Of a DNA stretch of 64,000 nucleotides, positions 1 to 7,734 are shown piece by piece. Source of the DNA: Arthrobacter sp. zg-Y820 (lineage in GTDB: Bacteria > Actinomycetota > Actinomycetes > Actinomycetales > Micrococcaceae); the NCBI RefSeq assembly GCF_030142155.1, contig NZ_CP126247.1:2108001-2172000 (forward strand). The letters run 5' to 3'. The position numbers and the translations under genes are program-made. Under the pieces are notes generated by a model, which searched no databases, was not told the origin of the DNA, and saw only the letters and a list, made by a program, of their open reading frames with translations. Position 1 is the first letter of the stretch. Every line of letters begins with the position of its first letter.

Positions 1-1162
1 CATCCAGGCCCTGCTCCCCCAGCACGCCCAGGCTTCCCCCGCTGGGATGTCCGTACAGCGCCACCATCCGCCGTCCGGGAAACACCGTCTGCCCGCCGCC
101 GGGGAGCTCGGGTGCATCCAAGGCGACGGCGGTCTGGGCCGCAAAGTTCTCCGCTCCGCCGAAGCCGTCTCCCGCGGCATAGATCCCCGCATCACGGTGG
201 GTGCGCAGCAGGGCGATGACGCCGCTGTCGGCCCGGGGGTCGGCAGTGGCCACCATGTGCACTTCGGCACCGGCCGCCCGCGCAGTGGCCACCGCTGCGG
301 CAGCCGCCGGATCTTCGGTCGCCAGGACGACGGCGTTGGCGGGTTCCGGCGCCGCTTCGAAGGCGGGCAGGTCCTCCCCGGCCAGGTCCCGCCGGGCATT
401 CTCGGACGGGGCCGGGCCCTGGGGCGGGGCGCCACTTGGTGACGGATCCGCACTTTCCGAGGGGTCACGTTCCGAGGGCTCCGGGGCAGGAACCTCCAGC
501 CCGGGGACCGTCAGCCGCTCGCCCGGTGCCATTGCGGCGACCTGCGCCACCAGCCCCTCTTTCCCGGCGGCTTCCGCTTCAAGGCCGAGCACGGAGGCGA
601 AGCCGGCGGCGGTGGCGGGGCCGGATACCTGGGTCCGCTCCCCCACCGTCTGCGACCACCCGTCCGCCGGCGTGCCGTAGAGGATCACCGAGGCGGCGCC
701 GAGCCGATCGAGCTCGGCGGCGACCTGCTGTTCGCTGCCCGGTTCGGCCACGAGCAGCGGAATGCCCAGCCCGGCAGCCGCCGCGGCAGCCGCTCCGGTG
801 TGATCCGTGCCGGCCGGATCCGACGGGGCCGGGTCCGATGAGGCCGGAATCTGCCCGCCGGTTTCCGGCGCGGCCAGCACCACCGCGGCAGGGCTGGACG
901 CGAAGAACGCAGCAGTTGCGGCCAGGGAGGCTTTTCCCGCTCCCCCGTCAAAGACACCGGTCACGTCGCGGTCCTGAGACAGGCTGACGGACGGCACGTC
1001 CGGGGTCGTCCCGGCACTGCCGTCGGTTTCGGGTGTGCCGGTGCAGCCGCTGAGGACCAGACCAAAAGACAGGGCGGCCACTGCCGCACGGCGACGGGCA
1101 GGTACGGAAACTGAGGGGGAAATGGCGGCGCATCCTTCCGAACAGGGGAATGGGCTGAGCAT
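1..1162 (-). CDS. Putative secreted lipoprotein (C-terminus beyond window)
   Basis: The gene runs off the left edge, so only about 387 codons from the N-terminus are visible. The start has an arginine-rich stretch (residues 22-25), a hydrophobic segment and a lipobox LSGC at 37-40, so Cys40 should be lipidated and the protein anchored outside the membrane. The mature part is rich in Ala, Pro, Ser and Gly, with a low-complexity Pro/Ser/Glu linker in the middle. Alternating blocks such as AAVVLA and NAVVLATED look like repeated alpha/beta units. The last visible residues include MVALYGHPSGG. I do not recognise the family. The ATG at 1162 is the only good start before the signal peptide. No function is assigned. 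Confidence 0.7.
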   Translation of the reverse strand, partial: MLSPFPCSEGCAAISPSVSVPARRRAAVAALSFGLVLSGCTGTPETDGSAGTTPDVPSVSLSQDRDVTGVFDGGAGKASLAATAAFFASSPAAVVLAAPETGGQIPASSDPAPSDPAGTDHTGAAAAAAAGLGIPLLVAEPGSEQQVAAELDRLGAASVILYGTPADGWSQTVGERTQVSGPATAAGFASVLGLEAEAAGKEGLVAQVAAMAPGERLTVPGLEVPAPEPSERDPSESADPSPSGAPPQGPAPSENARRDLAGEDLPAFEAAPEPANAVVLATEDPAAAAAVATARAAGAEVHMVATADPRADSGVIALLRTHRDAGIYAAGDGFGGAENFAAQTAVALDAPELPGGGQTVFPGRRMVALYGHPSGGSLGVLGEQGLD

Positions 1163-1244
1163 CACCCAAATTCCCAAGCGTACCGAGACAGCAGCTGGAC
1201 ACAAAAGCAGGCGGTGCGTGCTCCCGCGGTCCGCCCCGGGACAG

Positions 1245-2006
1245 CTACCGCGCCTCTCCTTTCCGAACTGTCCGCGGCCGGCCGAAAACGGTCCGGACAC
1301 CGGATGAAAACAGCACGGAATCGGGCGGACCCGCAACCGGCAGGCCGGCGGAGGCCAGCAGTTCGTCGTCGCACTCCGCCAGCGCGGCCGGGTGCAGGGG
1401 CCACGGCCGGTGCGTGTTGGGAACGAAGATCGTCCGGCCGGCGAGTGTGGCGTGGGCGCCGAAGCGTGCGGTGAGCTCCAGGGACAGGGGGTCATCGGCC
1501 TGCCTGCTGAGCTCCGGACGCACTGCGAAGGATGAGCTTGCACCGTTGCCGTACCGTTCGACGGCGTACCCGCAGGTGTCGCGGTCCGGTCCGCCGGGGG
1601 CCTGCTGCCGGCAGCGGGACCAGACGTACGGAACACCGGCGGCACGGGCAGTCAGTACGGCCAGCAGGCGGGACGCGTCGAGGGACAGGAAGAGGACTCC
1701 TCTGGTTCCGTCGGCCCCGCGGGTATACAGGCGAACATTGACTTCGGTAAAGCTGCCCAGCCACGGGAGGGGCAGCGCACCTCCGAGTCTTGTTCCGTGC
1801 AGCCGGAACCCGATCAGTCCCACCCAGCTTGAACCGTGGAAGACATCCGGTTCGACCAGGGACGGCATATGCGGCGCCGCCTCCGCCGCCGTTATGCGCC
1901 AGTGCAGAAAAACGGCATCGGACCAGGACTGCGTGACCAGGGCGGGCGGAGAGAGCACCGGGCCGGCGGGCCACGGGGTCTCGGAGCCATCTGCGGGCCG
2001 GGTCAT
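1245..2006 (-). CDS. DUF2071 (YqjF-like) family protein
   Basis: A 253-residue protein with DUF2071/YqjF features: an N-terminal W-P-x-x-P-style opening, the block SWVGLIGFRLHGTRLG, and FTEVNVRLYTRG followed by GVLFLSLDASRL. The biochemical role of this family is not established. I start it at the ATG at 2006, not the longer upstream option, because a TACCGT -10 box lies 6 nt before this ATG, as in many genes here. It lies between the lipoprotein gene and an ATPase gene on the same strand. Each of the three seems to have its own upstream region, so an operon is not evident. Confidence 0.8.
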   Translation of the reverse strand: MTRPADGSETPWPAGPVLSPPALVTQSWSDAVFLHWRITAAEAAPHMPSLVEPDVFHGSSWVGLIGFRLHGTRLGGALPLPWLGSFTEVNVRLYTRGADGTRGVLFLSLDASRLLAVLTARAAGVPYVWSRCRQQAPGGPDRDTCGYAVERYGNGASSSFAVRPELSRQADDPLSLELTARFGAHATLAGRTIFVPNTHRPWPLHPAALAECDDELLASAGLPVAGPPDSVLFSSGVRTVFGRPRTVRKGEAR

Positions 2007-2012
2007 GGCCAC

Positions 2013-2018
2013 ACGGTA
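2013..2018 (-). promoter_or_regulatory. -10 box of the DUF2071 gene
   Basis: Hexamer TACCGT with 6 nt to the ATG at 2006, which predicts a transcript starting at or next to the start codon. Confidence 0.45.
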
Positions 2019-2064
2019 GCACTTGGCCGGGTGCCGCGGGACGGGTAGCAACTGTTCCCGGTGC

Positions 2065-3234
2065 TTAGCCGGTGACCCGCCGCACGTACTCGGCCATGCC
2101 CGGCACCGTGAAGGCCACCTGGCCCAGGGAAGGTGCGTAAATGATCCCCTTGCGGATCAGGGAACCGCGCGTCATGGTCATTGACGTCATTTTCTTGCCG
2201 GCCCGGGCTGCCAGGGTTGCCGTCCCCGAGCCCGCGGCGCCGTCAACCGCCATGAGCCGGAGGAAGTCCCTTTCCGCCTTGGTGGCGCGCCGCCAGCGCA
2301 TGGGAAAAAAGCCCTGGTCCAGCTGGGCCCGGCCTATTTCAACGGCCACCCGGGCGTCAGCGGCGGTGATCACCGGATGCGGCGCGGATTCCCACGCGGC
2401 GGACCCATACTCCTGCAGGAAGTAGGGATATCCCCCGGCGGCGTTCAGCAGAAGGTCCAGGGCCTCCGGATCATAGGTAACCGACTGCTCCTTCGCCGGA
2501 GCAGTCAGTGCGGTGCCGGCGTCCTCCCGGTCCAGCGCGCCAACAGTGCGGTAGGTAAACAGACCCTCGGCATAGCGCTGCGACTGGTTCAGGACCGACG
2601 GAAGGTTTGGTAATCCGGCAGCGACGAGATAAAACGGCCAGTCCCGCTGCCCGGCCTGATGCTGGACGCCCAGCAGTGCCGAGAGCAGAACCGGATCCAG
2701 ATTCTGCATTTCGTCCACCACAATAATCAGCGCACCGTTCTGTTCGGCCAGGGCCCGGGAGATATCCTCCACAGTCTCCTCCAGGTCAACGGCAAACGCT
2801 CCGGAGTCACCACGCCCGTGCCGGGAACCGACACCCACATCGATGCCGCTGACCTGGAGTCCGTCGGCAAACGATGTGATGGTTCCGAGCGCGTCGGCCA
2901 GGGCCTTGCTTCCTCCGCGGGAGTTGGCCTTGCGTCCGGCCTGCAGCAGGCTCCGCGCCAGTTTGGCGCGGATGGCCTTCGGTCCGCCCTCGGCGTCCCT
3001 CCCCTCCAGCGACACCACCAGGAAGCCGGCTTCCTCGGCGCGGCGCCGGAAATCATTGAGCAGGACGGTCTTGCCCACGCCGTGCAGCCCGTGCAGCACT
3101 ATCCCCCGGTCGGTTCGACCGGATGCCGCCCGCGAAATCAGCAGGTCAAAATCATTCATCAAGGCTGTTCTGCCGGCCAGCTCGTAAGGTGTGCGGCCTG
3201 CGCCGGGTGAGTACGGGTTCGTGGCACTGTGCAT
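2065..3234 (-). CDS. Orc1/Cdc6-like AAA ATPase (ATP-binding protein)
   Basis: A 389-residue P-loop ATPase. Walker A GLHGVGKT is at about 49-56, Walker B LIIVVDEMQ at about 169-177, and the N-terminal NPYSPGAG opening and ELAGRTALMNDF block are typical of actinobacterial AAA_16/Orc1-like proteins. The C-terminal 100 residues (RATKAERDFLRLMAVDG onward, with LIRKGIIYAP) look like a winged helix, so DNA binding is possible. Two upstream ATGs (3255, 3243) exist, but ATG 3234 has TAGGAT exactly 7 nt upstream and I prefer it. The substrate and partner are unknown. No effector or toxin gene is next to it: upstream lies about 650 bp without genes, starting with an AT-rich patch. Confidence 0.8.
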   Translation of the reverse strand: MHSATNPYSPGAGRTPYELAGRTALMNDFDLLISRAASGRTDRGIVLHGLHGVGKTVLLNDFRRRAEEAGFLVVSLEGRDAEGGPKAIRAKLARSLLQAGRKANSRGGSKALADALGTITSFADGLQVSGIDVGVGSRHGRGDSGAFAVDLEETVEDISRALAEQNGALIIVVDEMQNLDPVLLSALLGVQHQAGQRDWPFYLVAAGLPNLPSVLNQSQRYAEGLFTYRTVGALDREDAGTALTAPAKEQSVTYDPEALDLLLNAAGGYPYFLQEYGSAAWESAPHPVITAADARVAVEIGRAQLDQGFFPMRWRRATKAERDFLRLMAVDGAAGSGTATLAARAGKKMTSMTMTRGSLIRKGIIYAPSLGQVAFTVPGMAEYVRRVTG

Positions 3235-3241
3235 GCCACCC

Positions 3242-3247
3242 ATCCTA
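3242..3247 (-). promoter_or_regulatory. -10 box of the Orc1-like ATPase gene
   Basis: TAGGAT, 7 nt before ATG 3234. The DNA just upstream (3256-3300) is strongly AT-rich for this genome and may contain regulator sites. Confidence 0.45.
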
Positions 3248-3337
3248 GCGGACATATCCGAAATTCTTTATATTGTTGGATAAAAATTTATACGAAATGA
3301 AGAGATGGAGGGGAGTGCGGTTCTGGCGAACCCGATT

Positions 3338-3362
3338 GTCGACGATTAGCAGTCGACGATTA
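3338..3362. repeat. Direct repeat GTCGACGATTA x2
   Basis: Two perfect copies of GTCGACGATTA at 3338-3348 and 3352-3362, a 14-bp period. Each contains the palindrome GTCGAC. Function unknown; possibly a regulator or recombination site. Confidence 0.6.
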
Positions 3363-3582
3363 CCAGCCGCCAAAATGCTTGCCGCCGATTGTTACAGCCT
3401 GGAAGGCCGGCTCTCCGCATGGGTGCGGCGCCGATCTCCGCTGCCCCTCCCCCATTCCTGGCTGCCGGCCCTGTTCCCTCCAGGACCCGTCCGCTCCCGG
3501 ACCCATCCCCTCCCGGAGGCGGCGCTTCCCCAGCCCATTCCCTCCCCAAGGGCGGATCGACCTCGATGGGCCTGCACTGGGC

Positions 3583-3668
3583 GCACGTGCTCCCACTCTC
3601 TGGGGCGGGAGTGGCTCATGGGGTTCCGGAAGCCACAGGAGGAAACAAACAGTGGGAACCAGGGCGGC
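3583..3668. repeat. Nested-hairpin intergenic repeat, copy 1
   Basis: Outer arms contain CTCCCACT (left) and CAGTGGGAACCAG (right). An inner stem GTGGCT/AGCCAC lies between them. The same architecture and the same right-arm sequence (AAACAGTGGGAACCAG) occur at 45661-45743, also between genes. The left arm is diverged here (about 12 of 17 positions fit the copy-2 arm). Confidence 0.45.
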
Positions 3669-3888
3669 GGCCGGGCAGGATGCGGGCAGGCGGGGCCGGA
3701 TGGGGGCGCCGGCGGCGGGGCAAGCAGGATGGGGGCAGCGCGGGTCCGGCGACAGGGTCAAGTCCACACACTCCGCGCACAAGGGAACCAGGCATGCCAA
3801 GGGCGCCCGGACACGCCAACGGCGGCCGGAACGTGAGTCCGGCCGCCGCGGTACCCGGGCAGATCCCGGGGCGTTGCTGGTGTGAGCC

Positions 3889-5487
3889 TTAGGCCAGCGT
3901 GACCAGGTCCAGGTAGGAATCGTTCCAGTGGTCCTCGTCGCCGTCCGGCAGCAGCACTACGCGCTCGGGGTTGAGCGCCGCAACGGCTCCCTCATCGTGG
4001 CTGACCATCACCACTGCCCCGGAGTAGTTGCTCAGGGCGCCCAGGATCTCCGCGCGGGAGGCCGGGTCCAGGTTGTTGGTGGGCTCATCGAGGAGCAGGA
4101 CGTTAGCCGAGGAGGCCACGATGGTCGCCAGGGCCAGGCGGGTCTTCTCACCGCCGGAGAGGACGCCGGCCTTCTTCTCGACGTCGTCACCGCTGAACAT
4201 GAACGAACCCAGGACGCTGCGGACCTCGGCGTCGTCCATGTCCGGAGCCGAGGAACGCATGTTCTCCAGCACCGTCCGCTCGGTGTCCAGGGTTTCGTGC
4301 TCCTGGGCGTAGTAGCCGACCTTCAGGCCGAAGCCGGGGATGACCTTGCCGGTGTCCGGGGTGTCGACGCCGGCCAGCATGCGCAGCAGCGTGGTCTTGC
4401 CGGCACCGTTCAGGCCCAGGATGACCACCTTGGAACCGCGGTCGATGGCCAGGTCAACGTCGGTGAAGATTTCCAGCGAACCGTAGCTCTTGCTGAGGCC
4501 TTCGGCCATCATCGGAGTCTTGCCGCAGGGTGCCGGATCCGGGAAGCGCAGGGCTGCGACCCGGTCGGTGGCGCGAACGGCGTCCAGGCCGCCCATGAGG
4601 CGGTCAACGCGCTTGAGCATGCTCTGCGCGGCCGAGGCGCCGGAAGCACGGGCCTTCATCTTGTTGGCCTGGGCCAGCAGGATGCCTGCCTTCTTCTCGG
4701 TGTTGGCACGCTCGCGCTTGCGGGCACGCTCGTCGGTCTCGCGCTGCAGCTTGTAGCGCTTCCAGTCCATGTTGTAGATGTCGATCGTGGCGCGGTTGGC
4801 GTCCAGGCTGAAGACCTTGTTCACGGTGGCTTCAAGCAGCGCAGTATCGTGGCTGATCACGATCAGGCCGCCGGTGTGGTTCTTCAGGAACTCGCGCAGC
4901 CAGGCAATGGAGTCGGCGTCAAGGTGGTTGGTGGGCTCATCGAGCAGCATGGTTTCGGCGTCCGAGTACAGGATCCGCGCCAGTTCCACACGGCGGCGCT
5001 GGCCACCGGAAAGGGTGCTCAGCGGCTGATTCAGCAGCCGGTCCGGAAGGGCCAGGTTGGCGCAGATGGTGGCGGCTTCGGATTCGGCGGCATATCCGCC
5101 GGCGGCCAGGAAGTCGGCCTCGAGCCGGTCATAGCGGTTCATGGCCTTGCGGGAGACCTTTTCGTCTTCGCTGGCCATTTCGTCCTGGCACTTCTTGAGC
5201 TGCGCCGTGACGACGTCCAGGCCGCGGGCCGAGAGAATGCGGTCCTTGCCCAGCTGCTCCATGTCCGGCGTGCGCGGGTCCTGCGGCAGATAGCCGATTT
5301 CGCCAACGCGCTTCACGTGTCCGTTGGCGGGCAGCGCCTCGCCGGCCAGAACCTTGGTAAGAGTGGTTTTGCCCGCTCCGTTGCGGCCTACCAACCCAAT
5401 TTTGTCGCCTTTGTCAACACGGAATGAAACCGCTTCCATGAGCAAACGTGCGCCGGCACGAAGCTCGAGATTAGATACGGCAATCAC
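3889..5487 (-). CDS. ABC-F family ATP-binding protein
   Basis: A 532-residue soluble protein with two ABC ATPase domains and no membrane segments. Domain 1: Walker A GRNGAGKTT (34-42), signature LSGGQ (159-163), Walker B LLDEPTNHLD (181-190). A charged linker covers about 240-320, and domain 2 has Walker A GLNGAGKTT (358-366), LSGGE and LLLDEPTNNLD. This is the ABC-F layout. These proteins bind the ribosome and act as translation factors or protect against antibiotics; which applies here cannot be told from sequence. The start is GTG with AAAGG 8 nt upstream. It appears to be a single-gene unit, divergent from bioY. Confidence 0.93.
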   Translation of the reverse strand: MIAVSNLELRAGARLLMEAVSFRVDKGDKIGLVGRNGAGKTTLTKVLAGEALPANGHVKRVGEIGYLPQDPRTPDMEQLGKDRILSARGLDVVTAQLKKCQDEMASEDEKVSRKAMNRYDRLEADFLAAGGYAAESEAATICANLALPDRLLNQPLSTLSGGQRRRVELARILYSDAETMLLDEPTNHLDADSIAWLREFLKNHTGGLIVISHDTALLEATVNKVFSLDANRATIDIYNMDWKRYKLQRETDERARKRERANTEKKAGILLAQANKMKARASGASAAQSMLKRVDRLMGGLDAVRATDRVAALRFPDPAPCGKTPMMAEGLSKSYGSLEIFTDVDLAIDRGSKVVILGLNGAGKTTLLRMLAGVDTPDTGKVIPGFGLKVGYYAQEHETLDTERTVLENMRSSAPDMDDAEVRSVLGSFMFSGDDVEKKAGVLSGGEKTRLALATIVASSANVLLLDEPTNNLDPASRAEILGALSNYSGAVVMVSHDEGAVAALNPERVVLLPDGDEDHWNDSYLDLVTLA

Positions 5488-5671
5488 TCAGTGGACCTTT
5501 CGAGGGGGTTGGGGATAGTGCTTGAACTGCGATGGCAGCGTCTCAAGTCTACCGTTGATAGCCGATTTGTAGAAAAGCTCCAAAGGAATTACGGCCATCC
5601 CCGGCTAGTGTCGACAGCAGCGCCGCCCCGCATCCCCGTCCTGACGGCGGGGAGCGCGGCCGCTCAGCCCC

Positions 5672-5689
5672 GGGTGAGACGTGTCACCC
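5672..5689. promoter_or_regulatory. Inverted repeat GGGTGA-N6-TCACCC upstream of bioY
   Basis: A perfect 6-bp inverted repeat with a 6-bp spacer, 30 nt before the bioY start. The position suits an operator for the biotin uptake operon. It does not resemble the TGAAC-type BioQ sites known from corynebacteria and mycobacteria, so the regulator is unknown. Confidence 0.4.
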
Positions 5690-5718
5690 CTTGTAGAACT
5701 TCGACGAAGTGAGGCCAG

Positions 5719-6339
5719 ATGACGCTTCCCCCCGCTCCCCCGGCGGTACCTTCCGGCCGGATCCTCCGGCAGCGCCGGCGGTGGACCCCGGGCGACCTGT
5801 CCCTGATCGCGGTCTTCGCGGCCCTCACGGCAGCGTTTTCGGTGCTTCCGGGAGTGCCCCTGGGCTCCGGTGTTCCGATCACGCTGCAGACACTGGCCGT
5901 CATGCTCGCCGGCATCATCCTGGGCCCCGCCCGCGGCGCCGCGGCCGTGGGCCTGTTCCTGCTGGCCGGCCTGGCCGGGCTGCCCGTCTTCAGCGGCTTC
6001 CGCGGCGGCCTTGGCGTGCTGGCCGGGCCGTCGGCCGGATACCTGCTGGCGTTCCTGCCCGCCGCCTTCCTTTTGGGACTGCTGGCACGCCTGGTCCTGC
6101 GCCGCACCCGCCGGGCCCGGTTTCCGCTCCTGTTTGCCGCGGCGATGGGCACCAGCTTCCTCGTGGTCCATCCCCTTGGCATCGCCGGAATGATGCTCAA
6201 CGCGAAGCTGGAGTTCCCCGCAGCCCTGGCCGCCGACATGGCCTTCTGGCCCGGGGACGTGCTTAAGAACCTGCTGGCGGCCGCCGTCGGCGTGAGCGTC
6301 CTGACGGCCTTTCCGCGCCTGGCAGCGAAACCCCGCTGA
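5719..6339 (+). CDS. bioY: Biotin transporter BioY (ECF S component)
   Basis: A 206-residue membrane protein with about six hydrophobic segments. BioY features include LGSGVPITLQTLAVMLAG, the glycine-rich GLAGLPVFSGFRGGLGVLAGPSAGYL block, and WPGDVLKN near the C-terminus. BioY is the biotin-binding subunit of an energy-coupling factor importer. The next two genes encode the ATPase and the transmembrane coupling subunit, so all three parts of a dedicated BioMNY importer are present. The stop overlaps the bioM start (TGATG), which implies translational coupling. Confidence 0.95.
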   Translation: MTLPPAPPAVPSGRILRQRRRWTPGDLSLIAVFAALTAAFSVLPGVPLGSGVPITLQTLAVMLAGIILGPARGAAAVGLFLLAGLAGLPVFSGFRGGLGVLAGPSAGYLLAFLPAAFLLGLLARLVLRRTRRARFPLLFAAAMGTSFLVVHPLGIAGMMLNAKLEFPAALAADMAFWPGDVLKNLLAAAVGVSVLTAFPRLAAKPR

Positions 6340-7055
6340 TGCTCGGCATCCAGCTGCGCGGCGTGTCGGTGCTGCCGGCCCCGGACTCCGCTTCCACCCG
6401 AAACCCGGCCGCCCCGATCCTGCACCCGCTGAACCTCGACCTGACCGAAGACCGGATAGCGGTGATCGGCGCCAACGGGTCAGGAAAGTCCACGCTGCTG
6501 AAGCTGCTCAACGGCCTGCTGCTGCCCGACACCGGCTCGGTGACGGTTCAGGGCCTGGACACGGCGAAGCACGGCAGCCGGGTCCGGCGCCGGGTCGGCT
6601 TCGTCTTCACTGATCCGCTGTCCCAGCTGGTGATGCCGACCGGGCGCGACGACGTCGAACTGTCCCTGCGCTCGGCCGTCCGCCGGCGGGAGGAACGGCG
6701 CGCAGCGGCCGAAGCCCGGCTGGAGGCCATGGGACTGCTGGAGCTGGCGGACCGCAGCATCTACGACCTCTCCGGCGGTGAACGGCAGCTGATGGCCCTG
6801 ACCTCGGTGCTGGCCGTTGATCCCGCCATTCTGGTGGCTGACGAGCCCAGCACCCTGCTGGATCTGCGCAACACGGCCCGGCTGCGGCGGATCTTCGCGG
6901 AATTGCCCCAGCAGATCATCTACACCACCCATGACCTGGACTTCGCTGCCGACGCCCGGCGCGTGCTGGTGGTCGACGGCGGGCGGATCGTGTTCGACGC
7001 CGCCCCGGAACAGGCGCTCGACGCCTACCGCACGCTGGCACTGGGCGTGCAGTGA
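6339..7055 (+). CDS. bioM: Biotin ECF transporter ATPase BioM
   Basis: A 238-residue ABC ATPase. Walker A GANGSGKST is at 44-52, Q-loop VFTDPLSQL at 89-97, signature LSGGE at 144-148 and Walker B VADEPS at 166-171; the switch His lies in YTTHDLD. The sequence is that of ECF-type ATPases (A component) that energise uptake through the T component. It overlaps bioY by one base and bioN by four. Substrate assignment rests on operon context. Confidence 0.92.
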   Translation: MLGIQLRGVSVLPAPDSASTRNPAAPILHPLNLDLTEDRIAVIGANGSGKSTLLKLLNGLLLPDTGSVTVQGLDTAKHGSRVRRRVGFVFTDPLSQLVMPTGRDDVELSLRSAVRRREERRAAAEARLEAMGLLELADRSIYDLSGGERQLMALTSVLAVDPAILVADEPSTLLDLRNTARLRRIFAELPQQIIYTTHDLDFAADARRVLVVDGGRIVFDAAPEQALDAYRTLALGVQ

Positions 7056-7726
7056 GGCCTTCGATAAAGAGCTCAAACCATCTGCTCGGCTCCTACCGGC
7101 CGGGACGCACCCCGGTGCACCGCGCCCCGCTGGGGGTGAAGGCGGCCGCCGTCGTCGTGCTCTCGGTAACGGTGCTCGTTGCCGGTTCGCTGCCGCTGCT
7201 GGGCGCAGCCCTGCTGATCCTGGCCGGTGCCTATGCCGCGGCCCGGATGCTCCGCGAGTCGTGGCGCCCGCTGAAGCTGATGTGGCCGGTGCTGCTGCTC
7301 CTGGGCGGCTTTCAGGCCTGGACGAACGGGCCGGCCGCAGCCGTGCTGGTGGTCGGCAACATTGCGGCGTGCGTGGCTGCGGCCCGCCTGCTGACCCTGA
7401 CCACTCCCCCGCAGCAACTGCTGGACGGGCTGGTCGCCCTGGCCCGGCCCTTCCGCGTCCTCGGCGCGGATCCGGAACGGTTTGGCCTCACGCTCGCCCT
7501 AATGATGCGCAGCATCCCGTTCCTGCTGGGGTCGGCGCAGGATGTCCGGCAGTCGGCCATGGCGCGCGGACTGGAGCGCAATCCGCGGGCGCTGACCGTT
7601 CCGGTGGTGATCAAGGCGGTGGCCTACGCGCAGCAGACCGGCGATGCCCTGGCCGCCCGCGGCATCGGGGAACCGCCCGACCCGCAGGTGAAGGCGGAAC
7701 GGAAGCACGCTGATCGTCGGGGATAA
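7052..7726 (+). CDS. bioN: Biotin ECF transporter transmembrane protein BioN
   Basis: A 224-residue member of the CbiQ/EcfT family with hydrophobic segments at about 30-65, 75-110 and 150-170. The C-terminal half has the coupling-helix motif A-x-x-A/S-R-G: SAMARGLERNP, and a second ARGIGE. These helices transmit ATPase motion to BioY. GTG start overlapping the bioM stop (GTGA). The last gene of the bioYMN operon. No terminator hairpin is obvious before the next gene. Confidence 0.92.
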   Translation: MRPSIKSSNHLLGSYRPGRTPVHRAPLGVKAAAVVVLSVTVLVAGSLPLLGAALLILAGAYAAARMLRESWRPLKLMWPVLLLLGGFQAWTNGPAAAVLVVGNIAACVAAARLLTLTTPPQQLLDGLVALARPFRVLGADPERFGLTLALMMRSIPFLLGSAQDVRQSAMARGLERNPRALTVPVVIKAVAYAQQTGDALAARGIGEPPDPQVKAERKHADRRG

Positions 7727-7727
7727 T
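7722..7727 (+). promoter_or_regulatory. -10 box of the ypfJ-like gene
   Basis: GATAAT, 7 nt before ATG 7735. It overlaps the end of bioN, so the metalloprotease gene seems to have its own promoter. Confidence 0.5.
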
Positions 7728-7734
7728 TGCGGGC

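Larger units (their letters stand above)
3248..3888. other. Gene-free stretch with AT-rich patch and repeats
   Basis: No credible gene is seen in about 640 bases. The open frames here are Pro/Gly/Arg-rich shadows in several frames. Content in order: an AT-rich patch (about 3256-3300), an 11-bp direct repeat (3338-3362), a C-rich part, a nested-hairpin repeat (about 3583-3668), and a purine-rich part up to the end of the ABC-F gene. Confidence 0.6.

Noticed and set aside
3273..3892. Several overlapping open frames upstream of the ABC-F gene
   Set aside because: Their products are Pro/Arg/Gly-rich in all frames, as expected from GC-rich non-coding DNA; no start signals or conserved motifs.
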